This document shows positions 61,606-64,000 of a DNA stretch of 64,000 nt, one piece after another. Where the stretch lies: the NCBI RefSeq assembly GCF_004359215.1, contig NW_027152195.1, forward strand, positions 436,592 to 500,591, read 5' to 3'. The notes beneath the pieces were generated by a model. That model ran no database searches. It was not told the origin of the DNA and saw only the letters and a list, made by a program, of their open reading frames with translations. This stretch comes from Bremia lactucae (Eukaryota; Oomycota; Peronosporomycetes; Peronosporales; Peronosporaceae). Positions within the stretch are counted from its first letter, which is position 1. Each line of letters opens with the position of its first letter. The position numbers and the translations under genes were made by a program.

Positions 61606-64000
61606 GATGCGTTCGGATCCTTCGTGGCAATTCTTCTGTATACGGATTGCCTCTGTGATGCAGAATACGGAATGGTCCAATGAACTTGGGTAGTAGTTTA
61701 CTGCTATCGCCATTAGTGACTACACGCTTAGGTAAGTTTACCGTAGAGAGTAGTACTAGGTCATTAATTTTAAATGAAAGAACGTTTGCTCTTCCATGTT
61801 TGTCTGCATTCCGTTTCTGACGGTCCACTGCGTTAGCAATTGAATTATGTATGAAACGGATCACTGATACTCAAGCCAGCAGAAATTCCTCTGCTGACTC
61901 ATTTGTTTTGTCTTTTTCAGTGCACTTTGTGCGCACTGCCATGAGAGTTTTCTCATCTTCGATGTCGATTGCTACGACATCGACATCATTCGCGTCGTTG
62001 GTAACTCCGACACGTGATGAGCATGACTAGGAATGGTTTTGTTTTTGCGAGTTGACCCTCCTTAAACGAGAGAATCCCTCTTAATTGGGTGGGCATGCGT
62101 GAATGGCCATTCACGAAGAACAGTGGATGCGTTGTAGACGCATGCACCGAATTATTGATGGCGAATTCCAACCATCGGTAAAACCTCTCTCCAATTCGGA
62201 TACGATTGGACGTAACCTCGAAGTATCTCTTCGAGGACGCGATTCACGCGTCCCGTCTGACCATCTGTCTCTGGATGATTAGAAGTTGACATAGTCAGGC
62301 GTGTTCCGAGAGATCGGAACACGGATTGCCTCCGCCGTAACGTGAATCTCTATCCGAGATCAGTTCACGGGGTAACCCGTGGAGTTTGAATATCGTGTCG
62401 ATAAAGACAAGGGCCCAACCCGTAGCCGTGATCGACTCTGGTACTGCAGAAAGATGTACCATCTTGCTGAATCTGTCTACGAAAACAAGAATTCCATTGT
62501 TTTCATCCTCTTTTGGAAATCCGAAAACGAAGTCCATGCATACGGACTGCCAACATTCTGCCCGAAGAGGTAGAGGTTGGAGAGGTGCATTGGATGAAGG
62601 GCTAGGCTTCACCTGTCGGCATACCTCGCAAGCACGAATGTCCTTGCGCACGAATGTCCTTGCGCACGAACTGACATTGACGGTGCCGTAAAAGTCGCGA
62701 CTTATCGTGAGATAAGTTTCCCCACGTCCACAATGCCCACTTGTTGGTGCACCGTGGCACTTATACACGATACGCAAGCGCAAATCATTGTGAGTAGGGA
62801 ACGACACGTGGAGTGTCACCGGCAACGGCTGTGTAGTACAGTAAGCCGTTTCGTGTTGTGTATCGATCGGATGACGATCGATACAAAGCTGGTGAACCTA
62901 AAAATATTTATTGGATGGATTCATCAGATGATTCATTACCAGTAGAAGGTCTTTATCTTCTGTGCAGGCTTTCTTTATGTCATCAAACAAGGTTGATGAC
63001 GGGACACTTGAATTGAGTGTTGCAACAGTGGGATTTTTTTCACTGTTTGAATGCGCAGCCGGTTCGAAATCGGGTCGGCATCAGCGACGATATTGAGTCC
63101 TTTTTTGATATTCCACGTGGAAATTATACTCCGCGAAGAAGGATAGCCACCTCGCCATTCATTGCGAGAGGTGTGGGCTATTTACTGCCGTGCGTAATGA
63201 TGCATGTTCCGTATATACGATGAGCGGTCTATCTCCGAGGAGATAGACCCTAAACTTAGCCAGTGCATATTTCATGGCAAGGAGTTCCTTGTCATGCACT
63301 AGGTAATTGCGTTCAGCTGGTTACAGCTAACGCGATTGGTAAAAGACGACTGGCTCCGCGCCGTTTGTATCGTATTGCATTAACGCACAGCCGATTGCGA
63401 AATTGCTAGCGTCACAGACCACATGGAATGGTCTGTCTTGATCTGCAATTGCCAAGATGGGCGATTGCGTCAAGCTTTGCTTGATACCTTCAAAGAAACG
63501 CTGACAATCAGCCTTCCATAGCCACTTCTCTTTTTTTTAAAGACCGGAGAGAGATGAACTATCATCTCGGCATAATTGCGGGAGTACTTGTACAAGTACG
63601 CCGCTAATCCAAGGAACTATCGACTGGAACTGACCAGTTGGTAATTGCCTTGATTTTTTCGGGATCAGGGCGCACGCCGAGTTTACCGACGATGCACCCA
63701 AGAAGTGGTATTTCGCTTGCAGCGACTACTAACTTCTTGAGATTTGCATACAACTTATGCTTTCGCGTAAGTGTAAGAACCTGACGAACGTGAGTTTTAT
63801 GACCTTCCACGTCCGTCTTTACGTTCATGGCCCGGCTATGGACGAATACATCGTCAAAATAACTCGGTGCGAATTCTCGCACCAGTCTCAACAGATTCGT
63901 TACGCATCTGTTGAATGTTGCAAGGGCGTTACTAAGCCCCTGTGGCACTACTAACCATTCCCAGAGCATTCCACTGGGAGTGCTCACTGCTGTGTACGGG
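60980..64000 (-). mobile_element. Chromodomain Ty3/gypsy pol, minus strand, runs off the window
   Basis: On the minus strand from the window end: RT (63987-63604, MLWEWLVVPQGLSNALATFN and YFDDVFVHSRA, active site intact), RNase H (about 63440-63100, PFHVVCDASNFAIGCALMQY), integrase zinc region and core (62825-62295, GHCGRGETYLTIS ... CEVC, then MDFVFGFPKEDENNGILVFV), core end (62171-61986, [10 protein letters not shown]), C-terminal segment (61864-61538, FKINDLVLLSTVNLPKR) and chromodomain (61160-61020, HRDVKGHRTSYLVRWRGYPP). It is better kept than the other copies but still broken between domains. Its 3' LTR is at 59453-59840. Confidence 0.88.

Noticed and set aside
1..64000. Secreted effectors (RxLR, CRN), CRISPR arrays, tRNA or rRNA genes
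   Set aside because: I looked for signal peptides followed by RxLR or LFLAK, for regular short repeats with spacers, and for tRNA T-loop patterns, and found none I could support. A tRNAscan or effector HMM run would be decisive.

Overview
The window looks like a piece of an oomycete nuclear genome, of the Phytophthora / downy mildew type. The evidence is very compact housekeeping genes (intergenic gaps often 50-280 bp), short introns of about 57-80 bp, and dense, decayed chromodomain Ty3/gypsy and Ty1/copia elements around them. Two runs of exactly 100 N (2869-2968, 46756-46855) show it is a scaffolded assembly. The species cannot be fixed from the sequence alone.

Layout. (1) 1-23068 is a transposon graveyard: an imperfect palindrome of gypsy integrase (about 560-2560), a minus-strand gypsy (4760-7290), a plus-strand chromodomain gypsy (7605-13475) with its 3' LTR, a minus-strand copia whose integrase is duplicated as an inverted repeat (13986-18830), and a minus-strand gypsy with gag, protease, RT and 5' LTR (19548-23068). 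(2) 23680-45361 is a gene island: WDR31-like WD40 protein, a decayed gene, TIM13, RPS21, prefoldin 2, a broken coiled-coil gene, mitochondrial acyl carrier protein, a FYV7/CCDC59-like protein, WDR59, NAA25, CMC2, a UQCC1/CBP3-WW protein, SAS10/UTP3, NDUFA5, LSM1, NDUFA8 and a LarA-like (DUF2088) protein. (3) 45460-46960 is a small nested retroelement insertion with a gap. (4) 47481-58024 is a second gene island: TAM41, a FES1/HSPBP1-like Hsp70 exchange factor, a polyprenol reductase (SRD5A3/DFG10), a divergent BUD31, a nitroreductase-like protein and a full ABCA transporter. (5) 58025-59260 holds no recognisable gene. 59262-64000 is LTR debris plus a minus-strand chromodomain gypsy running off the window end.

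Several genes were rebuilt by splicing short open segments by eye: TIM13, RPS21, CMC2, NDUFA5, LSM1, NDUFA8, the LarA-like gene, TAM41 and the polyprenol reductase. These exon boundaries are inferences from splice signals and remembered family alignments. Two introns are multiples of three with no stop (one in WDR59, one in the LarA-like gene), so naive translation would wrongly keep them.

Functionally the islands are basic cell machinery with a striking mitochondrial share: protein import (TIM13), lipoyl/Fe-S/complex I carrier (ACP), complex IV assembly (CMC2), complex III assembly (UQCC1), two complex I subunits (NDUFA5, NDUFA8), cardiolipin precursor synthesis (TAM41) and a nitroreductase with a possible presequence.

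The most unusual signals are three. The gypsy family carries a conserved antisense gene between pol and the 3' LTR, tail-to-tail with and overlapping the chromodomain. A bacterial-type LarA-like gene carries six introns, two apparently with GC donors. A BUD31 homologue appears to have lost most of its zinc-cluster cysteines.
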